DNA from: Schistocephalus solidus
Lineage: Eukaryota; Platyhelminthes; Cestoda; Diphyllobothriidea; Diphyllobothriidae
Assembly: GCA_017591395.1 (NCBI GenBank)
Contig: WEDG01007643.1
Span: 1 to 64,000, forward strand
DNA: 64,000 nt
Direction: 5' to 3'
Part shown: positions 10,317 through 21,829 of the stretch, in pieces
Position numbering within the stretch: the first letter of the stretch is position 1
How the letters are laid out: each line of letters begins with the position of its first letter
Notes under the pieces: generated by a model
What the model saw: the letters and a program-made list of their open reading frames with translations, nothing else
Database searches by the model: none
What the model was told of the DNA's origin: nothing
Translations under genes and position numbers: made by a program

Positions 10317-12000
10317 TTAAGGTAAAGTAGTCACATAATCTTTCTGGTGCAGCAACATATGTATGTCAAGCCGATGTTTAAATATATCCACAGACTGGGA
10401 CATTACAATTGCCTTAGGTAGGTTATTCCACGGTTTCAAGACACGGTTGGTGAAAAAATAATTCCTCACATCCAATCTTACTTGGGGCACACTTAGTTTG
10501 AATGGATGACCTTGGAGATTATTCGTAGTAGCAAGTTGGAAAAATTCATCACATAGGAGGGCGCAATCCATGCCACGCACGATACGGAAGGTTTGTATCA
10601 AGTCTCCGCGCAACTGCCTATAACTCAGAGGATAGAGCTGTAGGTTATTTAGGCGAATCTCATATGGCAGTTCACCTTGACCTCTTACTAATTTTGTGGC
10701 TCGTCGCTGTACCCTTTCGAGCATTTTGTAGTCCTGTTGGGTCCACGGTCGCCAGGCTTTGATCGCATATTCAAGATGGGGCCTAACAAACATACCAAAG
10801 ACTTAAGAAAAGCAGTCTTCATCGAAAACTTTAAATGCCCGCTTGATAGAGTACAGCATTGAATTGGCGGATTAAGCCGCCTTGCAGCATTGCGTAGAAG
10901 GCTTCAGGTTGTCTGTCATCCAAACGCCGAGATGCTTCTCTGTGTGTGTTTCTCGGAGTGGCATACCGTTCAAAAAGTAGGGTCGCATATCAGTGACCTG
11001 ATTCCGACTTCCCAGACGTAGCAGGGCGCATTTGTTTGAGTTGAAGGACAAGAGCCATTTGCGGGACCACTCGTCCAATCGATGGAGATTTTTCTTGGAA
11101 ATCGTCTCCATCGGCAGCATTGTTGATAACTTTCCAAATTTTTATATCGTCCGCAAACATAGCAAAGTCACAGTCCAATTCCTGTACACAATCATTAATA
11201 AACAAGAGAAAAAAGATTGGTCCGAGAACTGAACCTTGCGGAAATCCACTCTCGATGATTGTGCGCTTTGATCGCGATCCGCCTACGCAGACCACTTGGG
11301 AACGACTGACGAGAAAATTCTTGATCCACGTAAGAATTTTGCCTCCAATACCAAACATTCTTAACTTATAAAGGAGACGCTGGTGCGGAACACGATCGAA
11401 TGCCTTCTGTAAATCAATGAAGGCCACATGCACAGTGTATTTTGCATCGAGTGCTTTTGTCCAGCTTTGCATAGTTTCAAGTAAGTTCGTAACACACGAT
11501 CTTCCCCTACGAAAGCCGTATTGTGCAGTTGATAAGAGGTTATGGGTTTCTAAATAAATCATCAATTCCTTTTTGACAAGCTTCTCCATAACCTTGCAAC
11601 AGATTGAGGTCAGGCTGACAGGCCTGTAGTTTGTATCAAATGCACGACTACTGCTTTTGTGAAGCTGGGTAACGTGGGCTGTTTTCCAGTCGGTAGGAAG
11701 CATTACCGTGTCGAACGATTTCTGGCACAGAAAGGATAGCGGTTTGGCCAGCTCTCGAGCAAGTTCGAGGAGTAACTTTGCTGGAATCTCGTCGGGGCCA
11801 GGGGATTTGCATGCGTTCAGACTTTTTAATTCTTCAAAGACCGCCTCTTCTCGAAAGAGCATATCCTGAATAATTGGTGCTCCCATAGTCCCGCAACTAG
11901 ATGGAATAAAAAAACTGCTTCTCGGGTGAAAACTGACTGAAAAGAACTGTGAAAAGTGTTCAGCTTTGTTTTTGAATTTCTGTAATCTCGAAACCATCAT
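10317..12000 (-). pseudogene. LINE family B reverse transcriptase and C-terminal domain
   Basis: A 336-codon frame (10,990-12,000) carries the RT core: SLNACKSPGPDEIPAKLL, NYRPVSLTSICCKVMEK, YGFRRGRSCVTNLL, FIDLQKAFDRVPH (motif A), SGFPQGSVLGPIF (motif B) and FAMFADDIKIW (motif C). A frameshift near 11,095 shifts the thumb region to 10,872-11,120 (RLDEWSRKWLLSFN, YFLNGMPLRE). Another break precedes the last segment at 10,317-10,793 (VRPHLEYAIKAWRPW, YPLSYRQLRGDLIQTFRIVRG, VLKPWNNLPKAIV). The palm residues needed for catalysis are present, but the frame is not continuous. Confidence 0.88.
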
Positions 12001-12182
12001 CGTTTCTCATTACAGGAATTGGGTTCCCTGTTCGTGTGCTTTTTCTTACATAGCTGTAGAGCAATTTGGGATTGTGAACTGCTCGCTGGAGCAAATCCCT
12101 CTCGTAATCCCGTCGGCTGTTGAAGATTAAGCTTTTAACCTTGTTCCTTTGCGTTTTTGTATGTTTTGCAAGGCTAAATTTT

Positions 12183-13189
12183 TCATTGGATCGGCAAAAT
12201 TTCTTCCAAAAGCCTTCCTTTCCTGTTAATCTCTCGTTTCAGTTCCCTTGTTAGCCACAGTGGTCTGTTAGATATCCTTAGTTTTGATGGCGGACAGTGG
12301 CATTTTATTAGGTTCAACAACCACTCCTTGAATAAATTCCAGTCCTCAGTGACATTCCCGGAGAAGAAAAGATCCCAGTCCATTCGTGATGCCTCAGCTC
12401 TCATCTTGCAAAAGTCTCTTCGCCATAGAATGGGCCTGGTTTAATTCATTGCAGGTGGCAACAAATATAAACCATACTCCCATGAAAGTACTGCATGATC
12501 ACTTCGACCAAGTGGAGGTAGGTAGTGAACCTCGTTTATACTGTCAGGATCTTTAGTGAAGACGAGATCTAAACAACTAGCCTGTTGTCTTCCACGCGCT
12601 CTTGTTGGAAAAATACATGTTGTGTGAGAAGAGCTTCAAGTGTTGACTTAAGCAGATGGTGATCGAAGGACAACTTTGAGCACTGCACCAGCAGATCGTT
12701 CCATCGAATGCTGGGTGCATTAAAGTCCTCCATTAGAACAACATCAAGTCGACTACCGATCTCTTTTATGTTCTCCAACAAACAAGTATCAGCGTCAGTG
12801 TCTGTCCCCGGTGGTCTGTAGAGAGTCATGACTTCAAGGGACTGCGATCCCCGCGTCTTTATTTTCAGCCAAATAGTCTCAATACCATTGTTAATCTTCT
12901 CTGTCATTTCACACACTGTGAAATTGCTTTTAACAAACATCGCAACTCCTACACCCTGGCGGTGAGTGCGGTCTCTCCTGAACAACTGGTACCCGGATAA
13001 GGTTACTTCGCAATCGCTGATTTTCTGTGACAGCCATGTTTCTGTGATTGCTATAATATCGGGAGACAGAATGGCTACCTGAATTATCAGTTCGTCGAGC
13101 TTCGAAAGCAGACTTTGGGCGTTGGTATACAGAAATTTAAGTTTGCGGCACTCGGCCCTGCAAAATTCCGTTTGTCTCGAGTGTGCCAA
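12183..13189 (-). pseudogene. LINE family B APE-like endonuclease and linker
   Basis: The 206-codon frame 12,569-13,189 begins before FLYTNAQSLLSKLDELI and shows SPDIIAITETWLS (catalytic glutamate), LFRRDRTHRQGVGVAMFVK and MTLYRPPGTDTD. It also has VVLMEDFNAPSIRW, where the usual GDFN reads EDFN. A frameshift near 12,595 moves the terminal RSDHAVL motif (SDH, about 12,494-12,502) to another frame. A further segment at 12,183-12,404 (SNRPLWLTRELKREINRK) is the endonuclease-to-RT linker. All catalytic motifs can be found on the strand, but they are no longer in one frame. Confidence 0.83.
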
Positions 13190-13422
13190 TACTACTGTGT
13201 CACTGCCATCATTAGCATTGGCTGGTTCCAGAGTAATGCTGCGTTTCTCTGTATCACACGTCCCTTGTAAATAATCAAACTGTTCTCTCCAGCTGCAAGT
13301 CTCCTCTTCATTTCTATCACTAATTCGCGGCGTTTCAGACGTTCTGCAGGGAGAGTAGTCCGGCTGAAAAAAAAACCTGCTTATGAGAGTTTCGAAGTTT
13401 GGTTTTTCTCGAGAGAAGTAGC

Positions 13423-14240
13423 TTAGCCTCTTCCTGGTTTTCCAAGACGATTTTGATAGGCCATGATCTCACAGTTTCTGACTGTTAGATATCTTTTTTT
13501 ACTATCCTGAAGGCTGCTCGAACGGTTATCTTCTCTCCAGAATGAAGTATATCGTTCAGCAGGTGCTGAAAACCTAAAGCAAAGATCAGCGGATATCCTT
13601 TCCTTTGAGGTGTTAGCATTTTGATTCAGGTAGGCCCTGGATAACAACGCAGTTCTCTCGGTCAAGGGCGTTTTTCAAGACACTGCTGACCATATTTTCC
13701 TCTGGGTGACCAGATGGATTTATTGTGATCTTTTTAAACTTTATAGCCGTGTTATGTTTTTTCCCAATTTTATCTTGCCACTCATTGGTTTTTTCGCTAT
13801 CAGCTAAGGATTCTTTAGAACTGCTGGGATAGCCGGCAGAAGTCGAGACTGAAGTCGGAACGTTATCCAATTTGGTGGTGTTTTGGTGTTTCCCCATTGC
13901 AGATTGCCGCGGGTTTGTTCCTTGGGATGCCACTACGGGCTTGTTAGACCACCAAAGATGGGAGGATGTGATTTGTGATTCGTTCTGGTCGTCGTCCTTA
14001 GGATTCAGGGATTGTGTTCCTGTTATCCGGTCGTCATTAGTATTCACGTCCGAACTTTGTGAGTTGTTACAAGTTGTTGTTTTTGGTACTGTAGGTGCTT
14101 TGGTCACTGACTTTTTTTAACTATAATATTTTTTTACCGTATTTCGTCGAGTATTGTTATCTTGCAAAAAGCTTCCTTAAGTCTGCAAGCTCATCTTCCA
14201 GTTTTTGAACTCTTAGTAGAATATAAGAACATCCCACACA
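13423..14240 (-). pseudogene. LINE family B ORF1
   Basis: At about 14,165-14,225 the minus strand encodes a heptad-like segment (LRVQKLEDELADLRKLFA). Stops follow it, then a 164-codon frame (13,613-14,107) that is S/T/N/Q-rich and ends NCVVIQGLPESKC. After a frameshift, 13,423-13,665 gives RAYLNQNANTSKERISADLCF. The layout of a coiled coil, a low-complexity linker and an RNA-binding-like C terminus fits CR1-type ORF1 proteins. No zinc knuckle was seen. Confidence 0.6.
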
Positions 14241-14339
14241 AAGATTCGTCCTCGTAGCCGACGGATTTGGCTGCCATTACGCTTTTTGCGCGCTTTTGCT
14301 GGTCCTTGGTTGTAAGTGTAAACTGATCGAGGGCCGGTC

Positions 14340-14675
14340 ATGAATACCAAAACCAGCTCAACAGGCTTTCCTTTAAAGGAAGTGTTATTACTGGTTTTGC
14401 TGCAAGCAAACAATTTCTTTAAGTTCATGAGTATAAAAAACACTGTGTATGCGTATGTTCTCTTTTGGGCGTATAACGAAATATTCCAACTGGGTTTGGA
14501 ATATGGCGAGTATTTGCAGCAATATGAGCAGAAAAAGCGCCTTGTCATTCAAAAATGCTTTAAAAAAACTGTAAATTGTATAAAAAATATGCAGGAACGA
14601 CTCAACCGTTTAGAGATGTCGAAGGTCCTGGATAACTTCAGATCTTCTCGAGGCTGTACACGTTTGGTTTCCTAA
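14340..14675 (+). CDS. Unrecognised 111-residue open frame
   Basis: This begins with an ATG next to the 5' end of the family B LINE. The product starts MNTKTSSTGFPLKEVLLLVL and has a charged, helical-looking C-terminal half (YLQQYEQKKRLVIQKCF, then NMQERLNRLEMSKVL). It matches no family I know. It could be chance, part of a promoter-proximal repeat or an exon. The opposite strand is also open in 14,213-14,548, which weakens the case. Confidence 0.2.
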   Translation: MNTKTSSTGFPLKEVLLLVLLQANNFFKFMSIKNTVYAYVLFWAYNEIFQLGLEYGEYLQQYEQKKRLVIQKCFKKTVNCIKNMQERLNRLEMSKVLDNFRSSRGCTRLVS

Positions 14676-16384
14676 GTTGTTGTCAGTTTGTATTAGTGCA
14701 CAGGCTGCGTAGTCAACTTGAATAAGATGATAAACAAATTCCGATTTGATGCCGTTTTTATGAGGAATTTCGGCACGAGAAAAAAATTCCAGATGAGCAG
14801 GAAGCAAAGTACGTACGTGCAGTTGAAACAGTATTGTCCGGAACAGTCCTAGTGAAGTGCTAACGGAGTTCAAATTGTCCAAGTTCGAGAACAAAAAATT
14901 GGTGGTTATTTGCACACGTCTCCATGAAGAGGCTTGATGCATGAGTAATCCTTTGGTAATTTTAAGTCTACTCTGGAAAAAGATATGATAAAATCATTTA
15001 CAGCTGATTTTTTAAAAATAATTTGCACTCTTCAGGAGTGATTCTTACGTGATATTAGTAGGTAGTAAGCCCCCCACAGCTTCTTCTTTGGATGCTGGGA
15101 TAACTTGGACACACTTCAGATAAGGTGAGATGCAAATTTTTCCTAGACTAGTGTTTCAAAGACTACACGAAAGTAGGAACAACGGGAAATGAATTCGATG
15201 AATCGAGGGAGCTTAAAGAGCTCGGTCCTTTGGCCCGTTTCACTAGATACAACTTTACTAGCCGATCGACTGTTTTCCGGTTGAAACTCGACTGAGGTAA
15301 ATATACGTACACCTGTTCAATACTCCATGCGGAAATTCTTGGTAAGCTCTCCGAAATATACTGAAGCAAGTGTCATACTATTTTCTTTGTAGACCAGGCC
15401 AAAATTCTGGAGTAAAATCATGCATTAATTATTACTTGTTTGCTTAAGAATATGTGTACTGCCTCTTGGGCTAGAAAATGGCAGGTGCCCCTATTTACTT
15501 CTCGTTGAATGACTCCGTCCTTTATTTTTACAGACCTTGTTTCGCGCTCTTAGGTTCCCGTGAAATTCTCATGCCCATTTGTATGTCTGTTCAGATAGCA
15601 AAGTTGATTTTTCTTTGTAATGTGAAGGTGAATTTTTCCTGATAAATGGCAAGGCACTCCGTAAACATTAAACGATTTCGCGAGTACAAACAATTTAACA
15701 GCGTATAGGTTCACCGTGACTACAAAACTAGGCAGATGACTGCTCTAAATTCGAATTTGACCGTTATGGCGCTGAAATCCTATTCCCTAGAGTGTGGATA
15801 GCAGGCAAATAGTGAAAAATACGAATGAGCTCCACTAAAAACAGGTCACCAAATTGAATGTTTAACGCGAAAAATTGGTTTTCAGGGTGGGCAATTGATT
15901 GTATTAAAGGCAACCACTTCGTAAATTGGTGAGGGTACAAGATAAAAAAAGAAAAGGATATAATTCGTTCTGAAAAAATGGAATAATGCGGCCTAGTTCA
16001 GGAAGTTCCAACATGAAAATTTTAATAAACTGTTGTCGAAGGAAATGTGCCGATCTGTCAGGGTTAAGGTCGACCCGTATGCCTTGTATACTTGAATCTC
16101 CGAAGTTAAACCACTTTGCTTTCATGACACTACTATATCGAATAGTTTGGCTGTCTGTGTGTCTGAAATACATACGAAAAGTTCCTTTGACCCAATTGTG
16201 AAAAACTCGGTGGCCAATATCCTCTACTTATTAATTGTGCCTGGTAGTCATTGGTGGATTCTAGATTGATTGCTCAGGAAATCCGGCTTGGGCAGTCAGA
16301 TTACTGTATCAGAATTGAGGAATTCCATACGTTGTAGTACGCTGGGCGGGTAACTTAACCCAAGCGTGATTAAACTCACGGCTC
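14676..16384. other. No gene recognised
   Basis: This is A/T-rich sequence. Short open frames on both strands lack motifs, and no repeat was identified with confidence. Confidence 0.5.
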
Positions 16385-16480
16385 ACGCTGGGGCCTGGAG
16401 CTCGGTTGGCTAGAGCGTTGGCTGTATTAAGCCTTCTCCTTGCTGGCCCGGGTTCGTATCCCACCGAGGCTGCCGAGTTT
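16385..16480 (+). repeat. tRNA-like sequence, probably a second SINE head
   Basis: GAGCTCGGTTGGCTAGAGCG resembles a tRNA D-arm with its A box. It is followed by a GGCT...AGCC anticodon-stem-like pair and, about 45 bases on, by CCCGGGTTCGTATCCC, a good B box in a T-arm-like hairpin. The 3' acceptor side does not close well with the 5' side, so a pseudogene or SINE head is more likely than a working tRNA gene. It is distinct from the hammerhead-bearing SINE family. Confidence 0.5.
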
Positions 16481-17649
16481 CACAAGTGGATCAAAGGAAT
16501 TATTCAAATCTGCCAAAATCCTCTACTAACAGATGAAAAGGATAAAAGATACCGAATCAGGGGCAATTGTAAACAAAAGTAGCATAAAATCAATTTCCGA
16601 GGACTGAGGGTGAGGTAAATGAAACGAGGCTCAATCTTGACGCGATCTAAAACAAAAGATGTCAACAAAAAACAGAAACGTTCTTATTAATATACTCTTC
16701 CTGCCAAACAAGGTTGAATACCACGCAGGAATTAATCACCAGTCCGCATTGGCACAGCGATAAATAATGTAATGTAATGTAGAAATGAAAATAAAAATCC
16801 TACCAAGTAAAAAAATCCATCCTTGATTATAACAGTTTCATTAAATGCACATCTGAGTGGCTTAGCTCCGCAGTGTAAGGGTTGGTTTAGGGGCATTGGC
16901 CAATCGTAGGTGATTCAAAATGAGAATGTATGGCGTCCTTTATCCTATCTGGCTACCATGACTGCACTGTAAAAATACATATTCGCATCGACCCCTGAGT
17001 GGTGACTCGCAACTATTTTCTTATTGGGAAAGCCAGTAAGAGGAAGAAGAGGTAAGAAGACTTTTTTCCATCCCAGGAAGCTGTCAAGGCTTCTCTGTGC
17101 AGTCATTTAGCCTGTGTCCTACCACTGAAAGGCCGCATAGGCAAGTAATTCAGCTACTAAAATGACAAGCCCATAGCGTGCCCAAAGTTTCACAGGGCAG
17201 TTCCCAAGGCTGGCTGGCTACTGCTGAATCCGGGGTCAAGCAGCAACTTATATTTTCCCCGGTTGCAGAGATTACCTAGATGGGACTGCATTAAACTACG
17301 ACAGTCAGCATACATATCGCATAAATTGTTCTCTCATTTTCTAACGACTAATTTAACCAGAGGAATTGATTTCCACCAATCTTATCACCTTTGTGTCAGA
17401 AGCCCAGCTGTAAGTACGAGGGACATAAGGTTTTCCTTCATAATCAGCAAAGCATGTTGGACAACGGGCTTGTTCCCTCCGGAGGGCAATTTCGTCAGCC
17501 TGTTTCCTCAAGTCAGCAAATTCTTGGGCAACAACCTACTGACAGATTTCGCAGAAGCAATAAATATGTGCATTCTCCAACTGACCATTAGATTTTTGCT
17601 CACTGACACTGAATATGGCGAAAGGAACTGGAAAGAATAAAGATTACGT
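16481..17649. other. No gene recognised
   Basis: A plus-strand open frame at 17,263-17,640 has no motif. A small AATGTAATGTAATGT run lies at about 16,765. I see nothing else to annotate. Confidence 0.45.
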
Positions 17650-17679
17650 CACTGCCATCGAACGCTGTTAATTGGGTGT

Positions 17680-18395
17680 TGGGGGTACTAGGTAGGGGTA
17701 GCACCACACAGGTAGCATTTTGTCGCTCCATTTTTCTCCTACACGTGTTGAGTGCTCCTATGGCCGCCTCTTACTAGTACCCAACTCTCCCCGGGGCCTC
17801 CTCAAAGCTGGGTTCTTCCCCGTGGCCACACCAGCCACCCGTCACGACCGGCGAGCTAAACCAGGTGGGGTTTCCCAGTGTTGTGTGTATCTCCACACCC
17901 GTACGTCTGCTACCTTCCCTCATCCCCCCTACACACTGCCAAACCTCATCCTCCTACCCGTCCTTTCCCCTCTCCTTCCTCCATCTCCCGTCTCCCCTCC
18001 ATTCATTCTCATCTCCCCTCCCTTCTTAACCTCCCCCTCTTTCCTCCTCTCTTTGTCCCCTCCATATCCCCTACCTTCCCTCTTTGACCATGGTCGAAAA
18101 AGTCCTACGGCAGATGCGAAAGCAATCACGTAGGCGGCCCAGGCAAATCAGTCGTTCCCTCACTAACCAAAATAATGACCCATAGTAGCGTTCAGTAGCC
18201 ACCTGGGATGACTCAGCAGTCCTATGTACAGACAGCTCTGCTTACTCCCCTCGCAAGGGAGGGGGCTAGAAAAGGTGCCCTAAACAAATTCTGGGTCTAT
18301 AGACCACTCGCCGTCTGTAATTTCATGTTATCGAAAAACTTTAAACAATACCAACGATTCCTCTTCCAATCCTCCCCACCGTACCCTCCGGGCTG
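17680..18395 (+). other. LINE family D 5' untranslated region
   Basis: This is conserved with the minus-strand copy at 28,860-29,430: both have GTAGCACCACACAG and CGCTCCATTT-type starts and an ACGACCGGCGAGCTAAACC-like block. In this copy about 17,920-18,085 is a nearly pure C/T tract that is much shorter in the other copy. Open frames through it (17,720-18,133 and 17,878-18,087) are proline/serine-rich translations of that tract and are not genes. Confidence 0.6.
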
Positions 18396-19600
18396 CTCAA
18401 GTGAGCTCACTCACTCTAACAGCCTGGAATGTCCGATTCCTTCTAGAGAATATGAGGCGCAACCAACCGGAATGGAAGACGACACTAGTTGCTCGGGAAC
18501 GGGCTCGATACAAGGTGGAAATTGCTGCTCTCCGCGAGACCCGATTCTTGGAGCAGGGTTAGTTGGAGGAGATGGGGTCCGGCTACACCTTCTTCTGGAG
18601 CGGCCGCCCAAAGTCAGAGCGATGCGATGCTGGTGTCGTCTTTGCAATCCAGAAGGAAACTGTGGGACATCTGCCCTATCCACCGCAAGGTAACAATGAT
18701 CACCTGATTAAACTCGGCCTGCCCCTTCGAGGTGACGAGTTCGCCACCATCGTCAGCACCTAAGCCCTCCAAGAACGAACTCGGACGAGTCAAAGAAAAA
18801 TAATTATACAAGGACCTGCACGCCCTCCTGGTGACTGTGCCAAAGATGGATAAGTTAGTTGTCTTTTGTGACTTTACCGCCCGCGTCGGGACAGACCATG
18901 CCACGTGGAGAGGAGCGCTGGGCTCCCCTGGTCTCGCGGGCTTCAATGACAATGGTCTTCTCCTCCTACGAACCTTCACAGAGCACCGCCCGATCCTGAT
19001 CAACACCTTTGCTGCCTCCCGATGCGGCAGAAGTCGACTTGGATGCACCCTCGGTCGAGATACTGGCAGCTGCTGGATTCTGTCCTCGTCCGGAGGCGAG
19101 ATCAAGCAACGAGCTTGGCAACTAACTAGCTGACCTCCCAGTCGCTGACAAGAACGCATCCGTGGAGAATCGCTGGTGCCAAATGAGGAACACCGGCTAA
19201 TCCACCGACCTGGGTGTCCTTAGCCCTGCACGTCGTCTATGCCAGGACTGTTTCTATGACAATGACGCAGTCACCAACGCTCTGCTCGCTGAGAATAACC
19301 GGTTGCAGAAAGCCTACATCGACCACCCTACCACTAATAACGAGACGGCTTTCTATTGAAGTCACCGTCCTGTACAGCAATGGCTGCGGGAGATGCAGGA
19401 TGCCTGGATGGTTCGCAACGCTGAGGAGGTCCAAGGGCACGTGGACCGCAACGAATGGAAGAACTTCTTCACTGCCACCAAGGCTGTCAACGGCCGTCAC
19501 ATCAAAGGCATCGCCCTCTTCTCAGTGACGACGGAAGGACGCTCCTCACTGAGAAGACACACATCCTGAAACGCTGGGTGGAACAATACCGAACCGTTCC
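18396..19600 (+). pseudogene. LINE family D endonuclease, broken
   Basis: Translation in shifting frames gives LTAWNVRFLLENMRRNQPEW-like sequence, then YKVEIAALRETRFLEQG (E motif), [31 protein letters not shown] (the GDFN motif, here CDFT) and FDDNDAVTNALLAENN-like linker text at about 19,250. These blocks match the RTE-type endonuclease-RT proteins abundant in flatworms. Replacement of GDFN by CDFT and the frameshifts imply no activity. Confidence 0.78.
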
Positions 19601-21812
19601 TAACCAGCCCTCCCCCATCTTCGATGCCATCATCGATCGAGTGCCTGAAGTGGAAACCAACGCCAACCTCCATCTCCTGCCTTGTCTCCAAGACACCATC
19701 AGGGCCGTGCAAAAATCTCCATCGTGAAAGCACCTGGATCGGACGCAACTTCTGCTGAGATTTAAAACCATGGTGGCCTTCAACTGTTGAATCAGCTCGC
19801 GGTGCTCTTCCAGGAGATGTGGTGCCAAAACAGTTACCTTAGGATTTCAAGGACGCCACAATCGTCCAACTGTACAAGAAGAAGGGGAACCGCCAACTCT
19901 GCGATAACCATCGAAGGATCTAACTGCTCAACATCGCCGGGAAAATCTTCGCCCGCATTCTCCCCCATCGTCTGAATGCTCACCTGGAACAAGAAATCCT
20001 CCCAGTAAGCCAATGCGTTTTCTGCCGCCAGCACGGCACCACCGACATGAGTTTTGCCGCGGGCCAACTGCAAAACAAGTGTTAGGAGATGCGGACTCAC
20101 AGCTGCAAATCTTCGTGGATCTAAAGAAAGCCTTCGACAAGGTAAAATTGCAAAGGACCGCGAAAGATCATGCAGAAATTCGGTTGTCTCGAGCGATTCA
20201 CTCACATGGTGCGTCAACTCCACGATGGAATGATGGTGCGCGTCACGGATAACGGAGCCGTCTCAGAGGCCTTCGCAGTGACCAAGAGCACCTAGCTTCT
20301 TCAGTCTCATGTTCTCTGCCATGTTAATGGACGCCTATCGTGACGGAAGCCCTGGGATCCGCATCGCTTACCGGATGGATGGCCAGCTCCTAAATCGACG
20401 ACGGATGCGTTCCCACTCACGTGTATCTGCTGCCACCATCCACGAACTCCTCTTCGCTGACGACTGCACACTCAATCAAACGATATTAGAGGACAGGCAA
20501 ATGAGCATAGACATCTTCGCTGCTGTCTGCGACTGCGCATTATCATGGAGAAAACGGTCGTCATGCATCAGTCGCCGCCCAATACCACAAACAACGCAGC
20601 TCACATCAATTTCAACGGCGCTCAACTGAAATCCGAGGAAACCTTTCCCTACCTGAGCAGCAACCTCTCCCGCAGCACCAAAATCGACGATGAGGTCACC
20701 CACCGGATCGCCAAAGCTAGCCAAGACTTTGGACGCATGCAGGACGTCGTTTGCGATTTACACGGTCTCCAACTCAGCGCCAAACTCAAGATGTACAAAG
20801 CTGTCATATTGCCGACACTGCTGTATAGAGCGGAGACTTGGGTGGTTTATCAAAAGCATGCGCAGAAACTCAACCACTTCTGCAGTGAACGTGACTCGCA
20901 TGATCTGTACATGACCCCCAGCACTCGACAATAAAATTTTCAAGGTCATATATGCATGGCCAAACCACATTTGTTTGGACTGGTCACCCTTCAGCATATG
21001 ACATTCCCACTTTGCTATCTACCCTACTGTGTCCCCGAAGACTCCTCACTTGTGCTATTTCCCGTTATCAGTGCACGTCTTGTTTTCAACCAGCCTCCTG
21101 TGTTGGATACATAACAACTTCCACCTCAGATACCTCCACAGAATACTAAGGCTGAGGCGGCAAGACAGGATCTCGGACACAGAAGTGCTCGAACTAACAA
21201 GCCTCCTCAGCATCTGCGCCCAGCTGAAACCACTGCAACTGCGCTGGAGTGGCCACCTTGTGAGAATGGACGATGTGCCACTACCCAAACGAATCTTCTA
21301 TGGAGTGGTTGCCATGGGTTCTCGTTGACAAGGGGGTCAAGTAAAATGTTACAAGGACACTCTGAAGACTTCCCTGAAGTGACTACAGATCAACTCGGCA
21401 AACTGGGAGGACCTCGCCCGAAAACGACCGGCCTGGAGGAGGACAGTGAAGACAGGGGCAGCAATCTACGAAGTCAACCGGATCGCCACCACCAAGGCCA
21501 AAAAGGTGACACAAAAGTCACTTGCACCCCGGACAAACACCGCCTATGCCCAGACCCTTTCAACATGCCCGCGCTAACAATGAATCTTCCACGCGCGAAT
21601 CAGCCCGGCAGGACATCTTCAGACGCAACGCAAAATCAATCCGACGACTCCATCTTCTGCAAACCCTCCTTCGGACCTCCCACGGTCACTCCTCCGAGCC
21701 CAGTTGGGGGATTGGAACAGAGAGTGAAGTAGTTGCAGTGCAAGTCTTCTCTCACTATAAGCCAACGCAAGCAACCGTGGCACGGAACCACTGTCTACCG
21801 CACCCACAGTAG
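19601..21812 (+). pseudogene. LINE family D reverse transcriptase and C terminus, broken
   Basis: Recognisable pieces are DATIVQLYKKKGNRQLC (about 19,853), IFVDLKKAFDKVK (motif A, about 20,110), MFSAMLMDAYRDGSPGIRIAYR and [12 protein letters not shown] (motif C, 20,440-20,475). Then come [27 protein letters not shown] text and [12 protein letters not shown]. After the insertion at 20,882-21,115 it resumes with LRYLHRILRLRRQDRISDTE and QLRWSGHLVRMDD. A single C2H2-like finger remnant lies at about 21,565-21,640. Frameshifts and stops disable it. Confidence 0.82.
20882..21115. mobile_element. Insertion of about 235 bases in LINE family D
   Basis: The coding text breaks after KLNHF and resumes at HLRYLHRIL, whereas the family reads continuously there. 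The intervening DNA is unrelated to the LINE. I see no clear terminal inverted repeats. A weak CAACCACTTC versus CAACTTCCAC similarity at the two edges may be a degraded target duplication. Confidence 0.45.
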
Positions 21813-21829
21813 ATTTCCTATCCCATAAA

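Larger units (their letters stand above)
10170..14260 (-). mobile_element. CR1-like LINE family B, near full length
   Basis: The minus strand, read from about 14,260 to 10,170, holds a coiled-coil ORF1 start, ORF1, endonuclease, RT, C-terminal domain and a 3' UTR. It ends in short CTGAACTAAACTGAACTG repeats, as in CR1-type elements that end in microsatellite-like units and not poly(A). Several frameshifts disable it. It is the best template in the window for the other family B fragments (3,358-4,268 and 7,440-7,556). Confidence 0.85.
17650..21812 (+). mobile_element. RTE-like LINE family D, plus-strand copy
   Basis: This copy runs from a shared 5' end (GGGGGTACTAGGTAGGGG at about 17,680) through an approximately 700-base 5' region, an endonuclease, an RT and a C-terminal zinc-finger remnant near 21,560. 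The same architecture recurs in opposite orientation at about 24,900-29,440. Many indels break the frame. Compared with the minus copy it has a long pyrimidine tract in the 5' region and an insertion of about 235 bases at 20,882-21,115. Confidence 0.85.

Noticed and set aside
14767..14780. TTTCGGCACGAG, close to a cDNA cloning adaptor sequence
   Set aside because: It is one base off the usual linker and embedded in ordinary A/T-rich DNA without a sharp composition change. Chance is more likely than vector contamination.
17680..17760. Possible HDV-like ribozyme at the 5' end of LINE family D
   Set aside because: Some LINEs start with such ribozymes, and both copies share the same G-rich start. 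I could not build the nested double pseudoknot by eye.
17720..18133. Proline/serine-rich 137-codon frame
   Set aside because: It is a translation of the pyrimidine tract in the 5' region of LINE family D. The second copy of that region does not keep the frame.
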